From Bog-473 sp963750075 (GTDB taxonomy: Bacteria > Actinomycetota > Acidimicrobiia > Acidimicrobiales > RAAP-2): a stretch of DNA of 64,000 nucleotides. The translations under genes and the position numbers were made by a program. The stretch's first letter is position 1; every line of letters begins with the position of its first letter. The stretch spans positions 1-64,000 of the forward strand of contig CAVVPG010000008.1 of the NCBI GenBank assembly GCA_963750075.1, written 5' to 3'. The notes under the pieces are model-generated. The model did not search any database. It worked only from the letters and a program-made list of their open reading frames with translations, and was not told the DNA's origin. Positions 1 through 9,284 of this stretch are shown in pieces.

Positions 1-65
1 CCCTCGAGCTCCGACCGCTGCACCCGGCCACCCTGGCGCAGCCGGGGCGGCGGGCGCCACCCGGC

Positions 66-1538
66 TCAGCCCGTCATCGCCTCCGGCGTCTGCGCCGGCA
101 CGGTCCGGCGCCGGCGTGCCGCGGCGGGGGTGCGCCGCTCCCCCGCCCCGACCGCCATCCGACCCAGCAGGCCCAGCTCGTCCCGCATGGCCCGGGCCAG
201 GCCCGGCAGGTCCGGCACCGCGGTCGCGCAGGCGTTGATGCCGACGAAGAGGGAGTCGCGGTAGCTCTGCACGGTCACGTTGAGCGCCACACCGTCGACC
301 ACCGGCCCGAGCGGATGCAGAGCGCGCAGTTCCATGCCCGCGAAATAGAGGGGGAAGTCAGGGCCGGGCACGTTGGAGATCATGAGGTTGCCGGCGCGCA
401 GCTTGCGCAGGACGCCGGAGCGCACGCCCAGCTGGATCACCGGCTTGGCCAGGGCGGGCGGGATCGCGTCGGCCACCAGGGTGGCCAAAGGCCCGAACCC
501 GACGGCGCGTTCCTGCCCCTTGCACGAGGCACTCGAGGCGGTCACCGTCCGGAGCCGCTCCAGCGGCGTCAACCGATCGTTGGCGAGCGGGACGAACATG
601 GCGGAGAGCTGGTTCCCCGCTGCCTCGTCTCCCCCGGCGCGCACCGACACCGGGACCACCGCGACGAGCGGGCTGTCGGTGTCCTGGTTGTGCAGCGAGA
701 GGTGGGTGCGCAGCGCGCCCGAGCACACGGCGAGCACGACGTCGTTGATGGTGGACCCGTAGCGGTTCTTGAGCGCGCGCACCTGCGCCATGTCGAGCTC
801 GACGAAGGAGACGGCCCGGCGGGCGCAGACGGGTGACTCGAAGGTGGGCGGTGCGCCGAGCGGGATGGACACGGGACCGGTGGCGTCGTCGAACGCGCAC
901 CGGGCCAGCCGCACGGCGGTGCGACCGACCTCCCGGACGGCCCGTAGCGCCCGCAGCGGGCTGTTGACGATGCTGGGCAGGGCATCGGTGACCAGCCGGG
1001 CGTGCGAGGGCAGGCGCGGCGGGACCCAGGGCCGGCACGGCTCGGTCACGGCGCTGCCCTCGGGCGTGAGATCCAGCAGCTGGGCCAGGAGCTGGGCGCC
1101 GGCCACCCCGTCGATGACGGCATGGTGCACCTTGGCGATCAGCCCGACCATGCCCCCGGCCAGTCCCTCGATCACGTGCATCTCCCAGGGCGGCTGTGCC
1201 GGCTGCAGCGGACGGCCCATGACCTCGGCCACCATCTCGGTGAACTCCTCCTGCCCACCGGGTTCGGGCAGGGCGGCCCGGTGCAGGTGGTTGCACAGCT
1301 CGAACTCGGGATCGTCGACCCAGCGGGGATGGTCGAGCCCGAGCGGGACGGGGACGAGCCGGCGCCGGAAGGGGGCCAGCGTGGGCATCCGGGAGGCGAG
1401 CACCTCGGCGACACGTTCGAAGGTGTAGCCGCCGGCGGCGCTGGCGGGGTCGAAGACACAGGCGTACGCGATCTCCATCGGCGTCTCCGGGGTGTCGGAG
1501 TAGATGAACATCGGGTCGATGCCGGTCATTCGCTCCAT
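66..1538 (-). CDS. Wax ester synthase / diacylglycerol O-acyltransferase (WS/DGAT)
   Basis: Bifunctional acyltransferase of the actinobacterial WS/DGAT family, which transfers acyl-CoA to diacylglycerol or fatty alcohols to make storage lipid. The family active-site motif HHAVIDG is at residues 138-144 of the 490-aa product, and the N-terminus (MTGIDPMFIYSDTPETPM) is typical of the family. The length also fits. I start it at ATG 1538 because GGAGG lies 5 nt upstream; the longer GTG 1550 start has no Shine-Dalgarno sequence and would overlap that site. It is a single gene downstream of the arg operon on the same strand, after a 243-bp spacer with no clear feature. Which lipid it makes cannot be told from sequence. 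Confidence 0.9.
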   Translation of the reverse strand: MERMTGIDPMFIYSDTPETPMEIAYACVFDPASAAGGYTFERVAEVLASRMPTLAPFRRRLVPVPLGLDHPRWVDDPEFELCNHLHRAALPEPGGQEEFTEMVAEVMGRPLQPAQPPWEMHVIEGLAGGMVGLIAKVHHAVIDGVAGAQLLAQLLDLTPEGSAVTEPCRPWVPPRLPSHARLVTDALPSIVNSPLRALRAVREVGRTAVRLARCAFDDATGPVSIPLGAPPTFESPVCARRAVSFVELDMAQVRALKNRYGSTINDVVLAVCSGALRTHLSLHNQDTDSPLVAVVPVSVRAGGDEAAGNQLSAMFVPLANDRLTPLERLRTVTASSASCKGQERAVGFGPLATLVADAIPPALAKPVIQLGVRSGVLRKLRAGNLMISNVPGPDFPLYFAGMELRALHPLGPVVDGVALNVTVQSYRDSLFVGINACATAVPDLPGLARAMRDELGLLGRMAVGAGERRTPAAARRRRTVPAQTPEAMTG

Positions 1539-1781
1539 GTGCGCCTCCACGGGGGATCGGGGGGTGTGCAGTTCGGTCGCAGAATGAAGCTCGTCGTCGA
1601 CGCAGCCTCACGTACAGGCTGTGCCGTTCACGGGCGCGATACAACCACCCGGGCGAATCTTTATGTTGCGTTCACCCAGGCGTTACCCGACACGGGGGTG
1701 CGCCCTGGTCCGCCCCGTGCCGGTCGCGCCCGCCACCCCCGGGTCTGGGCGCCCACCGTCCCCCAAGTCCGGGGGTCGTCT

Positions 1782-3182
1782 CTAGGCCGTGCCGGCGGGC
1801 CGCCACTGCGCCAACCGCGTGCGGTCGACCTCGCGGCGCCGCATGAAGCGCTCGGCCTGCTCGCGGACCGGCCCCGGTCCGGCCCCTCCCGGGGTGCGCC
1901 GACGTGTCACCGCCACGCCCGGCTCGAGCAGCTCGGTGGCGGCCTCGCCCAGCTCGGGGTGGGCGGCGACCAGCTCGACCAACGGCACATGGCGCTCCAG
2001 CGACTCGCGCACGAGGCCGCCGATCAGCGCGTGGGCCTGGCGGAACGGCATGCCCTGCTCGACGAGCATCTCCGCCAGGTCGATGGCCGAGGCGGCGGGA
2101 CCGTCGGCCGCGGTCTGCATCCGCTCCTCGTTCCAGGTGGCGGTCTCGTACACGCCGCGCAGCGCGATGAGAGCACGCGAGACCTGCACCACGGCGTCGA
2201 AGAGCGGCTCCTTGTCCTCCTGCAGGTCGCGGTTGTAGGCTAGCGGCAGTCCCTTCAGCGTGACCAACACCGCGGTGAGGTGGCCGATGAGGCGCCCGGA
2301 CTTGCCCCGCGTCAGCTCCGCCACGTCCGGGTTCTTCTTCTGCGGGAGCATCGAGCTCCCCGTGGCGTAGGCGTCGTCCAGCGTGCAGAAGCCGAATTCC
2401 TCCGTCGACCACAACACGATCTCCTCCCCCATGCGCGAGAGGTGCACCCCGAGCAGGGCGAGATCGAAGAGCGCCTCGGCGACGAAGTCACGGTCGGCCA
2501 CCGCGTCGAGGGAGTTCTCGAACCGGCCGTGGAACCCGAGCTCGGCCGCCACGTAGTCGGGGTCCAGCGGCAGCGACGAGCCGGCCAGGGCCCCCGCACC
2601 GAGGGGCGACGTGTTGAGCCGGTCGACGGTGGTGAGGAGCCGGTCGACGTCGCGTGCCAGGGCCCAGCCGTGCGCGAGCAGGTGGTGGGCGAGCAACACC
2701 GGCTGCGCCCGCTGCATGTGCGTGTACCCGGGGAGGTAGACGTCGGCCGCATCGTGCGCGCGCTGGGCCAGCACGTCCTGCAGCGCCATGATCTCCGTGG
2801 CCACCGCCACGAGCGAGCGGCGGCACCACAGCCGCAGGGCCGTGGCGACCTGGTCGTTGCGGCTGCGCCCCGTGTGCAGCTTGGCCCCGACGTCGCCGGC
2901 CAACTCGGTGACGCGCCGCTCGATGGCGGTGTGGATGTCCTCGTCGCCGGGCGCGAAGGCGAAGACACCCGTCGTGAACTCCTCGTCGACGATGTCGAGC
3001 GCGTCAATGAGGGCGGTCACTTCGTGGTCGGTGAGGATGCCCACCTTGCCGAGGCCCTTGACGTGGGCGCGCGACCCGGCCAGGTCGTCGCCCGCCAGCG
3101 CGCGGTCGAAGGGCAGGCTGACCGTGAACTCCGCGACCGCGTCCGCCATGCCGGTCGAGATGCGACCCTCCCACAGGGTCAT
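1782..3182 (-). CDS. argH: Argininosuccinate lyase
   Basis: Last step of arginine synthesis: splits argininosuccinate into arginine and fumarate. The 466-aa protein shows the fumarase/aspartase superfamily signature GSSMLPQKKN at residues 275-284, HTGRSRND at 103-110 and GYTHMQRAQP near 152-161. ATG 3182 shares the tetranucleotide ATGA with the argG stop codon, so translation is coupled. It is the distal gene of the argCJBDFRGH operon. A longer open frame continues upstream but there it is only a shadow of argG. The last ~30 residues, rich in Arg, Gly and Pro, are lineage-specific. Confidence 0.97.
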   Translation of the reverse strand: MTLWEGRISTGMADAVAEFTVSLPFDRALAGDDLAGSRAHVKGLGKVGILTDHEVTALIDALDIVDEEFTTGVFAFAPGDEDIHTAIERRVTELAGDVGAKLHTGRSRNDQVATALRLWCRRSLVAVATEIMALQDVLAQRAHDAADVYLPGYTHMQRAQPVLLAHHLLAHGWALARDVDRLLTTVDRLNTSPLGAGALAGSSLPLDPDYVAAELGFHGRFENSLDAVADRDFVAEALFDLALLGVHLSRMGEEIVLWSTEEFGFCTLDDAYATGSSMLPQKKNPDVAELTRGKSGRLIGHLTAVLVTLKGLPLAYNRDLQEDKEPLFDAVVQVSRALIALRGVYETATWNEERMQTAADGPAASAIDLAEMLVEQGMPFRQAHALIGGLVRESLERHVPLVELVAAHPELGEAATELLEPGVAVTRRRTPGGAGPGPVREQAERFMRRREVDRTRLAQWRPAGTA

Positions 3183-4432
3183 GCGCCGTCCCTTCCGGAC
3201 TGCGGCGGCGCCGACTGCTCTGACAGCGCGCCCGGGCCCTGACGCGCCGACCAGGTCGCGACGCCGAGTCCCCACAGCCGGACGAAGCCCTCGGCGTCGG
3301 CGTGGCGGAACGTGTCGGACGCGTCGTAGGTCGCCAGCCCGTGGTCGTAGAGGGCGACCGGACTGCGCCGGCCCACGACGGTGCAGGTGCCGGGCGCGGC
3401 GAAACGCAGGCGCACCTCGCCCGTCACGTGACGCTGGCTCTCGGTGATGAACGCCTGCAGCGCCACCCTCAGGGGCGAGTACCACAGGCCGTCGTAGACG
3501 AGCTCGGACCAGCGCGGCTCGAGCCGCGCCTTCTCGTGGTGGAGATCGCGTTCGAGCGTCAGGTCCTCCAGGTCGGCGTGGGCGAGGATCAGCGCCAGCG
3601 CCGCCGGGCACTCGTAGACCTCCCGGCTCTTGATGCCGACCCGCCGGTTCTCGACCATGTCGAGACGGCCGAAGCCACGGCTGCCGGCCAGCCCGCCCAG
3701 GCGGCTGACGAGGTCGTAGGGAGCCAGCGGCGTCCCGTCGAGGCTGACGGGGACCCCCGCCTCGAAGCCGACGATGACCTCGACGGGCTCGGTCTCGCTG
3801 ACCCGGGTGAGCGTGTACACGTCGTCGGGCGCCGGCGCCCACGGGTCCTCGATGGCCCCGCACTCGATCGCCTTGCCCCAGAGGTTGTCGTCGATGGAGT
3901 ACAGCTTCTCCTTCGTGACCGTGATGGGGATCTCCCACTTGGCCGCCAGCTCCACGCAGTCCTCCCTGGTGAGGCCCCACACGCGGGCGGGCGCATGGAT
4001 GCCGAGGTCCGGCGCGAGGGATCGTACGCCCACCTCGAAGCGCACCTGGTCGTTCCCCTTGCCGGTGCAGCCGTGCGCCACCGCGGTCGCCCCGCATCGG
4101 CGCGCCTCGGCCACCAGATGGCGCACGATCACCGGCCGCGACAGTGCGGAGACCAGGGGGTACTTGCCCTCGTAGCGGGCGTTGGCCTGGAGGGCCGGCA
4201 CGCAGAACTGCTCGGCCATCTCGCGGCGGGCGTCGACGACCACGGCCTCGACCGCGCCGGCCGCCAGTGCCCGCGCCCGGATGGCGTCCCAGTCCTCACC
4301 GCCGCGGTCCGCCGCCTGCCCGACGTCGACCGCCACCGCGACGACCTCGACACCCTCGTTCTCGATGAGCCAGCGGACGGCCACCGACGTGTCGAGTCCA
4401 CCGCTGTAAGCCAGCACCACCCGCTCAGGCAT
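3179..4432 (-). CDS. argG: Argininosuccinate synthase
   Basis: Condenses citrulline and aspartate using ATP to form argininosuccinate. The N-type ATP pyrophosphatase P-loop AYSGGLDTS is at residues 8-16, and the conserved GCTGKGNDQVRFE stretch follows near residue 120. At 417 aa it is close to the ~400 aa norm. The start is ATG 4432, 2 nt after the argR stop, with GAGG 7-8 nt upstream. It ends in an ATGA overlap with argH. It lies inside the single arg operon, the order familiar from mycobacteria and streptomycetes, and so is under the same ArgR control as argC. Confidence 0.97.
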   Translation of the reverse strand: MPERVVLAYSGGLDTSVAVRWLIENEGVEVVAVAVDVGQAADRGGEDWDAIRARALAAGAVEAVVVDARREMAEQFCVPALQANARYEGKYPLVSALSRPVIVRHLVAEARRCGATAVAHGCTGKGNDQVRFEVGVRSLAPDLGIHAPARVWGLTREDCVELAAKWEIPITVTKEKLYSIDDNLWGKAIECGAIEDPWAPAPDDVYTLTRVSETEPVEVIVGFEAGVPVSLDGTPLAPYDLVSRLGGLAGSRGFGRLDMVENRRVGIKSREVYECPAALALILAHADLEDLTLERDLHHEKARLEPRWSELVYDGLWYSPLRVALQAFITESQRHVTGEVRLRFAAPGTCTVVGRRSPVALYDHGLATYDASDTFRHADAEGFVRLWGLGVATWSARQGPGALSEQSAPPQSGRDGA

Positions 4433-4434
4433 GT

Positions 4435-4962
4435 TCAGTCCTCTTCCTTCCCATTCAACGCGATCCTGCGGTCGACGGCAATGCCGGCCACGTCGCGCAG
4501 CCGGTCCGCCATGACGCCGCCGCCGAGCTGCTCGTCGGCCACGAGGAGCACCGTGTCGTCCCCGGCCACGGTACCCACGACCCCCTCGAGACCGCTGCGG
4601 TCCAGGGCCGAGCCGACGACGTGCGCCGAGCCCGGGGGCGTGCGGAGCACCACCAGGTTCCCCGAGTGCGCCACCTCGACCACCCATTCCCCGAGGACCC
4701 GGCGCAGGTGGTCCTCGGGCGCGATCTGGTGCACGGGGAGCTCGGGCAGGGCGTACGCCGTCTCGCCTCCGGGCAGGCGCACCTTGACCGCGCCCAGGTC
4801 CTCCAGGTCGCGCGACACGGTCGTCTGGGTGGCCTCGATCCCCTGGTCCCCGAGCAGCGCCACCAGCTGCGCCTGGCTCGTGACCGGCTCGGACTCCAAC
4901 AGCTTGGCGATGCGGTGCTGGCGCTGGTTCTTGGTCAGGCGGCCCGCCCCGTGCCCGCTCAC
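4435..4962 (-). CDS. argR: Arginine repressor ArgR
   Basis: Arginine-sensing hexameric transcription regulator. The N-terminal winged helix (residues ~10-80) contains the recognition region TQTTVSRDLEDLGAVKV. The C-terminal oligomerisation/arginine-binding part carries GTVAGDDTVLLV. The 175-aa length fits the family. The start is GTG 4962, overlapping the argF stop as GTGA; no better start exists near KNQRQHRI. Its presumed targets are the two ARG boxes at 10301-10334 in front of argC, which would make the operon autoregulated. That target is inferred from the box sequence. Confidence 0.95.
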   Translation of the reverse strand: MSGHGAGRLTKNQRQHRIAKLLESEPVTSQAQLVALLGDQGIEATQTTVSRDLEDLGAVKVRLPGGETAYALPELPVHQIAPEDHLRRVLGEWVVEVAHSGNLVVLRTPPGSAHVVGSALDRSGLEGVVGTVAGDDTVLLVADEQLGGGVMADRLRDVAGIAVDRRIALNGKEED

Positions 4963-5885
4963 GGCACACCCCCGGCGCACCAGGCCAGGATTCCCCGCAT
5001 GGCCGTCCGGCGGTGGGCCGCCTGCCGCCAGACCTCCGAGCGCGGTCCTTCGAGCACGGCGTCGGTGATCTCCTCCCCCCGGTGCGCCGGGAGGCAGTGC
5101 AGCACGATGGCGTCGGAGGCCGCCAGGTCGACCAGCTCGTCGTCGATCGTGAAGCCGGCGAAGGCCGCCAATCGGGTCGCCCGCTCCTGCTCTTGTCCCA
5201 TGCTCGTCCAGACGTCCGTGTACAGCGCGGCGGCGCCCTTGGCGGCCAGGCCCGGATCGTCGGACAGCTGCACCGTCCCACCGCTCCCGGTGCCGTCGGC
5301 GAAGGCCTGCAACATGGCCAGCTCCTCGCCCGTGAACGCGTACCCCGCCGGGGATGCGATGCGGACGTCCATGCCCTCGAGGAGGCACGCCTTGGCCAGG
5401 GAGCGAGCCATGTTGTTGGCGTCCCCGACGTAGGCCAGGACGCGGCCGCGCAGCGGTCCGAGCACCTCGCGCAGGGTGAGCGCGTCGGCCACCGCCTGGC
5501 AGGGGTGGGCGCCATCAGAGAGGAGGTTCACGACGGGCGTGTCGAAGCCGCTGCGCGCCAAGGCGCCGGCCATGCGGAGCAGGACGCCGTGCTCGAAGAC
5601 CCGCGCGCAGAGCACGCGGTGGTAGCACGCCAACGTGCGCGCCACGTCCTCGGCGGTCTCGCGCACGTCGAGGCCCACCTCTGCGCCCTGGATGTAGACG
5701 GGGTGCCCGCCCAGGTCGACCACGGCCATCTCGGTGGAGTTGCGGGTCCGCGCCGACGGCTTCTCGAAGAGGAGCGCGACGCCCTGACCCGCCAGCCGCG
5801 GGCGCGCCGGCGACTCCAGCGCCAGCGTGATCACCCGCTCCCAGGCGTCGGGGTCGAGATCGTCGATGTCGAACAGGTTGGGCAT
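4959..5885 (-). CDS. argF: Ornithine carbamoyltransferase
   Basis: Makes citrulline from ornithine and carbamoyl phosphate; the carbamoyl phosphate would come from CarAB, also in this window. The 308-aa protein has the carbamoyl-phosphate motif SARTR (residues 44-48; STRTR in most homologues) and the ornithine-site motif HCLPAHRG, which separates it from aspartate carbamoyltransferase. The start is ATG 5885 with GGGAG ~8 nt upstream, 20 nt after argD. It ends in a GTGA overlap with argR. Confidence 0.96.
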   Translation of the reverse strand: MPNLFDIDDLDPDAWERVITLALESPARPRLAGQGVALLFEKPSARTRNSTEMAVVDLGGHPVYIQGAEVGLDVRETAEDVARTLACYHRVLCARVFEHGVLLRMAGALARSGFDTPVVNLLSDGAHPCQAVADALTLREVLGPLRGRVLAYVGDANNMARSLAKACLLEGMDVRIASPAGYAFTGEELAMLQAFADGTGSGGTVQLSDDPGLAAKGAAALYTDVWTSMGQEQERATRLAAFAGFTIDDELVDLAASDAIVLHCLPAHRGEEITDAVLEGPRSEVWRQAAHRRTAMRGILAWCAGGVP

Positions 5886-5905
5886 GGGTCCGCTCCCCGT
5901 CCGGC

Positions 5906-7120
5906 TCAGCGGAGTCCTGCGCCGGGGGCCGTCTCGGCCAGGACCTCGCCGAGGATCCGCACGGCCGCATCGATCTCCTCGTCGCGCACGAGCAGCGGCG
6001 GCGCCACGCGGATGGCGTCGGGCCGTACCGGGTTGACGAGCAGGCCGCGTTCGAGCGCCCGCGCCGCCGCCTCCTTGGCGACCGGCGCGTCGAGCTGCGC
6101 CGCCAACAGCAGGCCGGCGCCCCGCACCGAGACCACGCCGGGCAGGCGCCCCAGGCCCTGCGCCAGGCGCGCGCCCGCCTCGCGGGCCCGGCGGCACACG
6201 TCTTCGGCCTCCATCACGGCGAGCGTCGCCCGCACGGCGGCCAGCGCCAGCGGCTGCCCCCCGAAGGTCGAGCCGTGGTCACCCGGACCGAAGGCGGCCG
6301 CCACCTCCGCCCGGGCCCAGCAGGCGCCCACCGGCATCCCGTTGCCCAGCGCCTTGGCCATGGTCACGACGTCGGGCTCGAGCCCCTGGGCCTGGAACGC
6401 GAACCAGTGGCCCGTGCGGCCCAGGCCGGTCTGCACCTCGTCGAGCATGAGGAGGGCGTTGCGCTCCGTGCACAGCGACCGCACGGCGCCGAGGTAGTCG
6501 GAGCTCGGGACCACGACCCCACCCTCGCCCTGGAGCGGCTCGAGGAGGACGGCGGCCACGGTGTCGGGGTCGAGCGCCTTGTCGAGCGCGGCGACGTCGT
6601 CGTAGGGGACGTGGACGAAGCCCTCGGGCAGCGGGCGGAAGGGCGCCTGCTTCTCGGGCTGGCCCGTCGCGGTCAGCGTGGCCAGCGTCCGGCCGTGGAA
6701 GGAGTTGTCGGCGCTGACCACCACATGGCGACCCCCGCCGGCCCAGCGCCGGGCCAGCTTCAGCGCGCACTCGTTCGCCTCGGCACCGGAGTTGGCGAAG
6801 AACACCTGCCCGCCCGCCTGGCCGGTCCCGCCGTTGACGAGCCGGTCGATGGTGCGGGCCACCTCGGGCGCGAGCGTGTTGCCGTACAGGTTCGAGACGT
6901 GGCAGAGGGTCCGGGCCTGGGCAGCCACGGCGTCGGCCACGGCCGGGTGGGCATGGCCGAGTGACACCACGGCGAGGCCGGTGATGAAGTCGAGGTACCC
7001 CTTGCCGTCGGCGTCGTAGAGGACGGTGCCCTCGCCGCGCACGAAGGTGGCGGGCGGGTCGGCATACGTGCGCATCAGCGCCTCGCGACCTGGCGTCGAA
7101 GCCGGCGTCGGCGTCGTCAT
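5906..7120 (-). CDS. argD: Acetylornithine aminotransferase
   Basis: PLP-dependent class III aminotransferase that converts N-acetylglutamate semialdehyde to N-acetylornithine. The 404-aa sequence contains the class III block LDEVQTGLGRTG followed by the PLP lysine in MAKALGNGMP, plus NSGAEANE near the substrate phosphate site. ATG 7120 overlaps the argB stop as ATGA. Its place between argB and argF supports the argD assignment over related GABA or ornithine transaminases. Confidence 0.95.
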   Translation of the reverse strand: MTTPTPASTPGREALMRTYADPPATFVRGEGTVLYDADGKGYLDFITGLAVVSLGHAHPAVADAVAAQARTLCHVSNLYGNTLAPEVARTIDRLVNGGTGQAGGQVFFANSGAEANECALKLARRWAGGGRHVVVSADNSFHGRTLATLTATGQPEKQAPFRPLPEGFVHVPYDDVAALDKALDPDTVAAVLLEPLQGEGGVVVPSSDYLGAVRSLCTERNALLMLDEVQTGLGRTGHWFAFQAQGLEPDVVTMAKALGNGMPVGACWARAEVAAAFGPGDHGSTFGGQPLALAAVRATLAVMEAEDVCRRAREAGARLAQGLGRLPGVVSVRGAGLLLAAQLDAPVAKEAAARALERGLLVNPVRPDAIRVAPPLLVRDEEIDAAVRILGEVLAETAPGAGLR

Positions 7121-8118
7121 GGCAGCACCATCGTCCCCACCCCCGAGTCGGTGAACAGCTCCAGCAGCAGCGCGTGGGGCACGCGCCCGTCGAGGATGTG
7201 CGCCCGCTTGACCCCGGCGCGCACGGCGCGGGCGCAGGCCTCCACCTTGGGCATCATGCCGCCTTGCGCTCCCCCGCTGCGCAGGATCTCGTCGACGACG
7301 TCGAGCGACGCCTGGTGGACCACCGTGGCGGGGTCGTCCGCCACCACCCGCAATCCCTCGATGTCGGTGAGGAAGATCAGCTTCTCGGCCTGCAGCGCCT
7401 CGGCCAGCGCACCGGCCACGGTGTCGGCGTTGATGTTGTACGCCTGGCCCTTCTCGTCCGACGCGATCGTGGCCACGACGGGGATCAGCCCCTCGGCGAC
7501 CAGCCGCTCGAGCATGGTGGGGTCGACCACCGACACGTTGCCCACGAACCCGAGGTCGATGTGGCTCGGCGCGGCCGTGATGAGATTGGCGTCCTCCCCC
7601 GACATGCCGACGGCGAGAGGTCCGTGCACGTTGATGGCGGACACGATGTCACGGTTGACCTTGCCCACGAGGACCATGCGTGCGATGTCGAGCGTGTCGG
7701 CATCGGTGACGCGCAGGCCGTTGCGGAACTCAGCCTCCTTGCCGAGCCGCTTCATCAACTCGCCGATCTGCGGCCCGCCCCCGTGCACGACCACGGGCAG
7801 GATCCCGACCGCCCGCATGAGGACGACGTCCTGGGCGAAGGAGGCGAGCGCCGCGGCGGCGGCATCCCCGACGGCGTCCCCCGTCGCAGCGGCTGCGCCG
7901 ACGTCAGCGCCGTCAGCGCCGCCAGCGCCGTCACCGTTTCCGGTGCTCGACGCGTGCAGCGCGTTGCCGCCGTACTTGACCACGACGATCTTCCCCCGGA
8001 ACCGCCGGATGTAGGGGAGCGCCTCCACCAGGACCGAGGCGGTCTTGGCTGCCGCCGCCTTCTGCGCCCGCGTCACCTTGGGGGGCACGGGCACGGCCCC
8101 CGCTGCCGGCGCGCTCAC
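7117..8118 (-). CDS. argB: Acetylglutamate kinase with a low-complexity insertion
   Basis: Phosphorylates N-acetylglutamate, normally the arginine-inhibited step. The amino acid kinase core is clear: VVVKYGGNAL at residues 45-54, VHGGGPQI, and the C-terminal EGLRV/GGMMPKVEAC segment. At 333 aa it is longer than usual because ~30 extra residues rich in Gly, Ala and Asp sit at about 55-88, between KYGGNAL and FAQDVVLM, where homologues have only ~8 residues. The corresponding DNA (about 7850-7956) contains short cgtcagcgc-type repeats. GTG 8118 overlaps the argJ stop (GTGA). The frame is intact across the insertion. Confidence 0.95.
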   Translation of the reverse strand: MSAPAAGAVPVPPKVTRAQKAAAAKTASVLVEALPYIRRFRGKIVVVKYGGNALHASSTGNGDGAGGADGADVGAAAATGDAVGDAAAAALASFAQDVVLMRAVGILPVVVHGGGPQIGELMKRLGKEAEFRNGLRVTDADTLDIARMVLVGKVNRDIVSAINVHGPLAVGMSGEDANLITAAPSHIDLGFVGNVSVVDPTMLERLVAEGLIPVVATIASDEKGQAYNINADTVAGALAEALQAEKLIFLTDIEGLRVVADDPATVVHQASLDVVDEILRSGGAQGGMMPKVEACARAVRAGVKRAHILDGRVPHALLLELFTDSGVGTMVLP

Positions 8119-9284
8119 GAGGTCGTCCTGTTCTCGTCGATGTAGCCGTACCCCAGGTCCGTCCCGAGGACCGCCGCCTCGCCGGACCCCAGGCCGAGGT
8201 CGCACTCGATCTCGACGTGGCGCCCCGCCATGTGGGCGGCCACCGCCGCGCCGTCGTGCGGCACGGCTACCCCGCCCGCACACACCACGGTGCCGCCGTA
8301 GGCCACCGACACGCGGTCGATGTCGAAGGGCGTCCCCGCGGACCCCAGCTCGGACACGATCCGGCCCCAGTAGGGGTCGGCACCGTTGAGCGAGCACTGG
8401 ACGAGCAGGGAATCGGCCACCATGCGCGCCGCGCGGTGCGCTGCCGCGTCGTCGTGCGCCCCGCGGACGCGCACGTGGGACACCTTGGTCGCGCCCTCGG
8501 CGTCGCCCACCATCTGCTCGGCCAGCGAGCGGCAGGCTTCCGTGAGGGCGAGCGTCAGCGCAGCAGGCGACGGAGTGGACCCGTGGCCGCTCGCCAGCAC
8601 GAGCACGGTGTCGTTCGTCGACGTGCACCCGTCCACCGTGATGCTGTTGAAGGATGCCGCGACCGCCGCGGCCAACGCCTCGTGCAAGGTCGGGGCGTCG
8701 ACCGCAGCGTCCGTGGTGCACAGCGCCAGCATCGTTGCCATGTTCGGGGCCAGCATGGCGGCCCCCTTGGCCATCCCACCCACACTGAAGCCGTCCCCGC
8801 CCACGAGCACCTCCTTGGACACCGTGTCCGTCGTCATGATGGCGCGGGCCGCGAGGGCAGCATCGCGGGCAGAACCGCCGCGGGCCATCACGATCGGCTC
8901 GAGTTGCGGGAGCACCGGGTCGATGGGGAACGGGATCCCGATCAGGCCGGTCTGGCACACCAGGATCTCCTCGGCCGTGGACCCGATCTCGCCGGCGACC
9001 GCGACACACAGCCGCTCGGCCGCCGCGCGCCCCGCCGCGCCCGTTGCCGCGTTCGCGTTGCCCGAGGTGAGGATCACGCCGGCGGCGGCCCCGCCGGTCG
9101 CGGCCAGGTGGGCCCGGCTCACCTGGACCGGTGCCGCCGCGGCGAGGTTCGCCGTGAACACCCCGGCGGCGGGGACGGCGCGGCCGTCCGCGGTGGCCAC
9201 GACGGCCACGTCGGGCGCGCCACCCGCCTTGATGCCGGCCGGTCCCCCCGCGGCCACGAAGCCGCGGGGTGCGGTGACGCTCAC
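8115..9284 (-). CDS. argJ: Bifunctional glutamate N-acetyltransferase / ornithine acetyltransferase
   Basis: Recycles the acetyl group between acetylornithine and glutamate, and may also prime the pathway from acetyl-CoA. The 389-aa precursor carries the autoproteolysis site NMATML, where cleavage between Ala183 and Thr184 would give alpha and beta chains with Thr as nucleophile. GNANAATG and the C-terminal GYIDENRTTS are also typical. GTG 9284 overlaps the argC stop as GTGA. No separate argA or argE is seen here, consistent with the cyclic pathway. Confidence 0.95.
   Translation of the reverse strand: MSVTAPRGFVAAGGPAGIKAGGAPDVAVVATADGRAVPAAGVFTANLAAAAPVQVSRAHLAATGGAAAGVILTSGNANAATGAAGRAAAERLCVAVAGEIGSTAEEILVCQTGLIGIPFPIDPVLPQLEPIVMARGGSARDAALAARAIMTTDTVSKEVLVGGDGFSVGGMAKGAAMLAPNMATMLALCTTDAAVDAPTLHEALAAAVAASFNSITVDGCTSTNDTVLVLASGHGSTPSPAALTLALTEACRSLAEQMVGDAEGATKVSHVRVRGAHDDAAAHRAARMVADSLLVQCSLNGADPYWGRIVSELGSAGTPFDIDRVSVAYGGTVVCAGGVAVPHDGAAVAAHMAGRHVEIECDLGLGSGEAAVLGTDLGYGYIDENRTTS

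Noticed and set aside
1551..1781. Possible regulatory RNA or gene between the WS/DGAT gene and argH
   Set aside because: No convincing hairpin-plus-T tract, promoter or ORF could be picked out.
2280..3242. Long open frames on the strand opposite argH/argG and opposite most other genes
   Set aside because: Very high GC leaves few stops, so every gene casts long antisense shadows; these show no domain motifs, ribosome sites or family resemblance.
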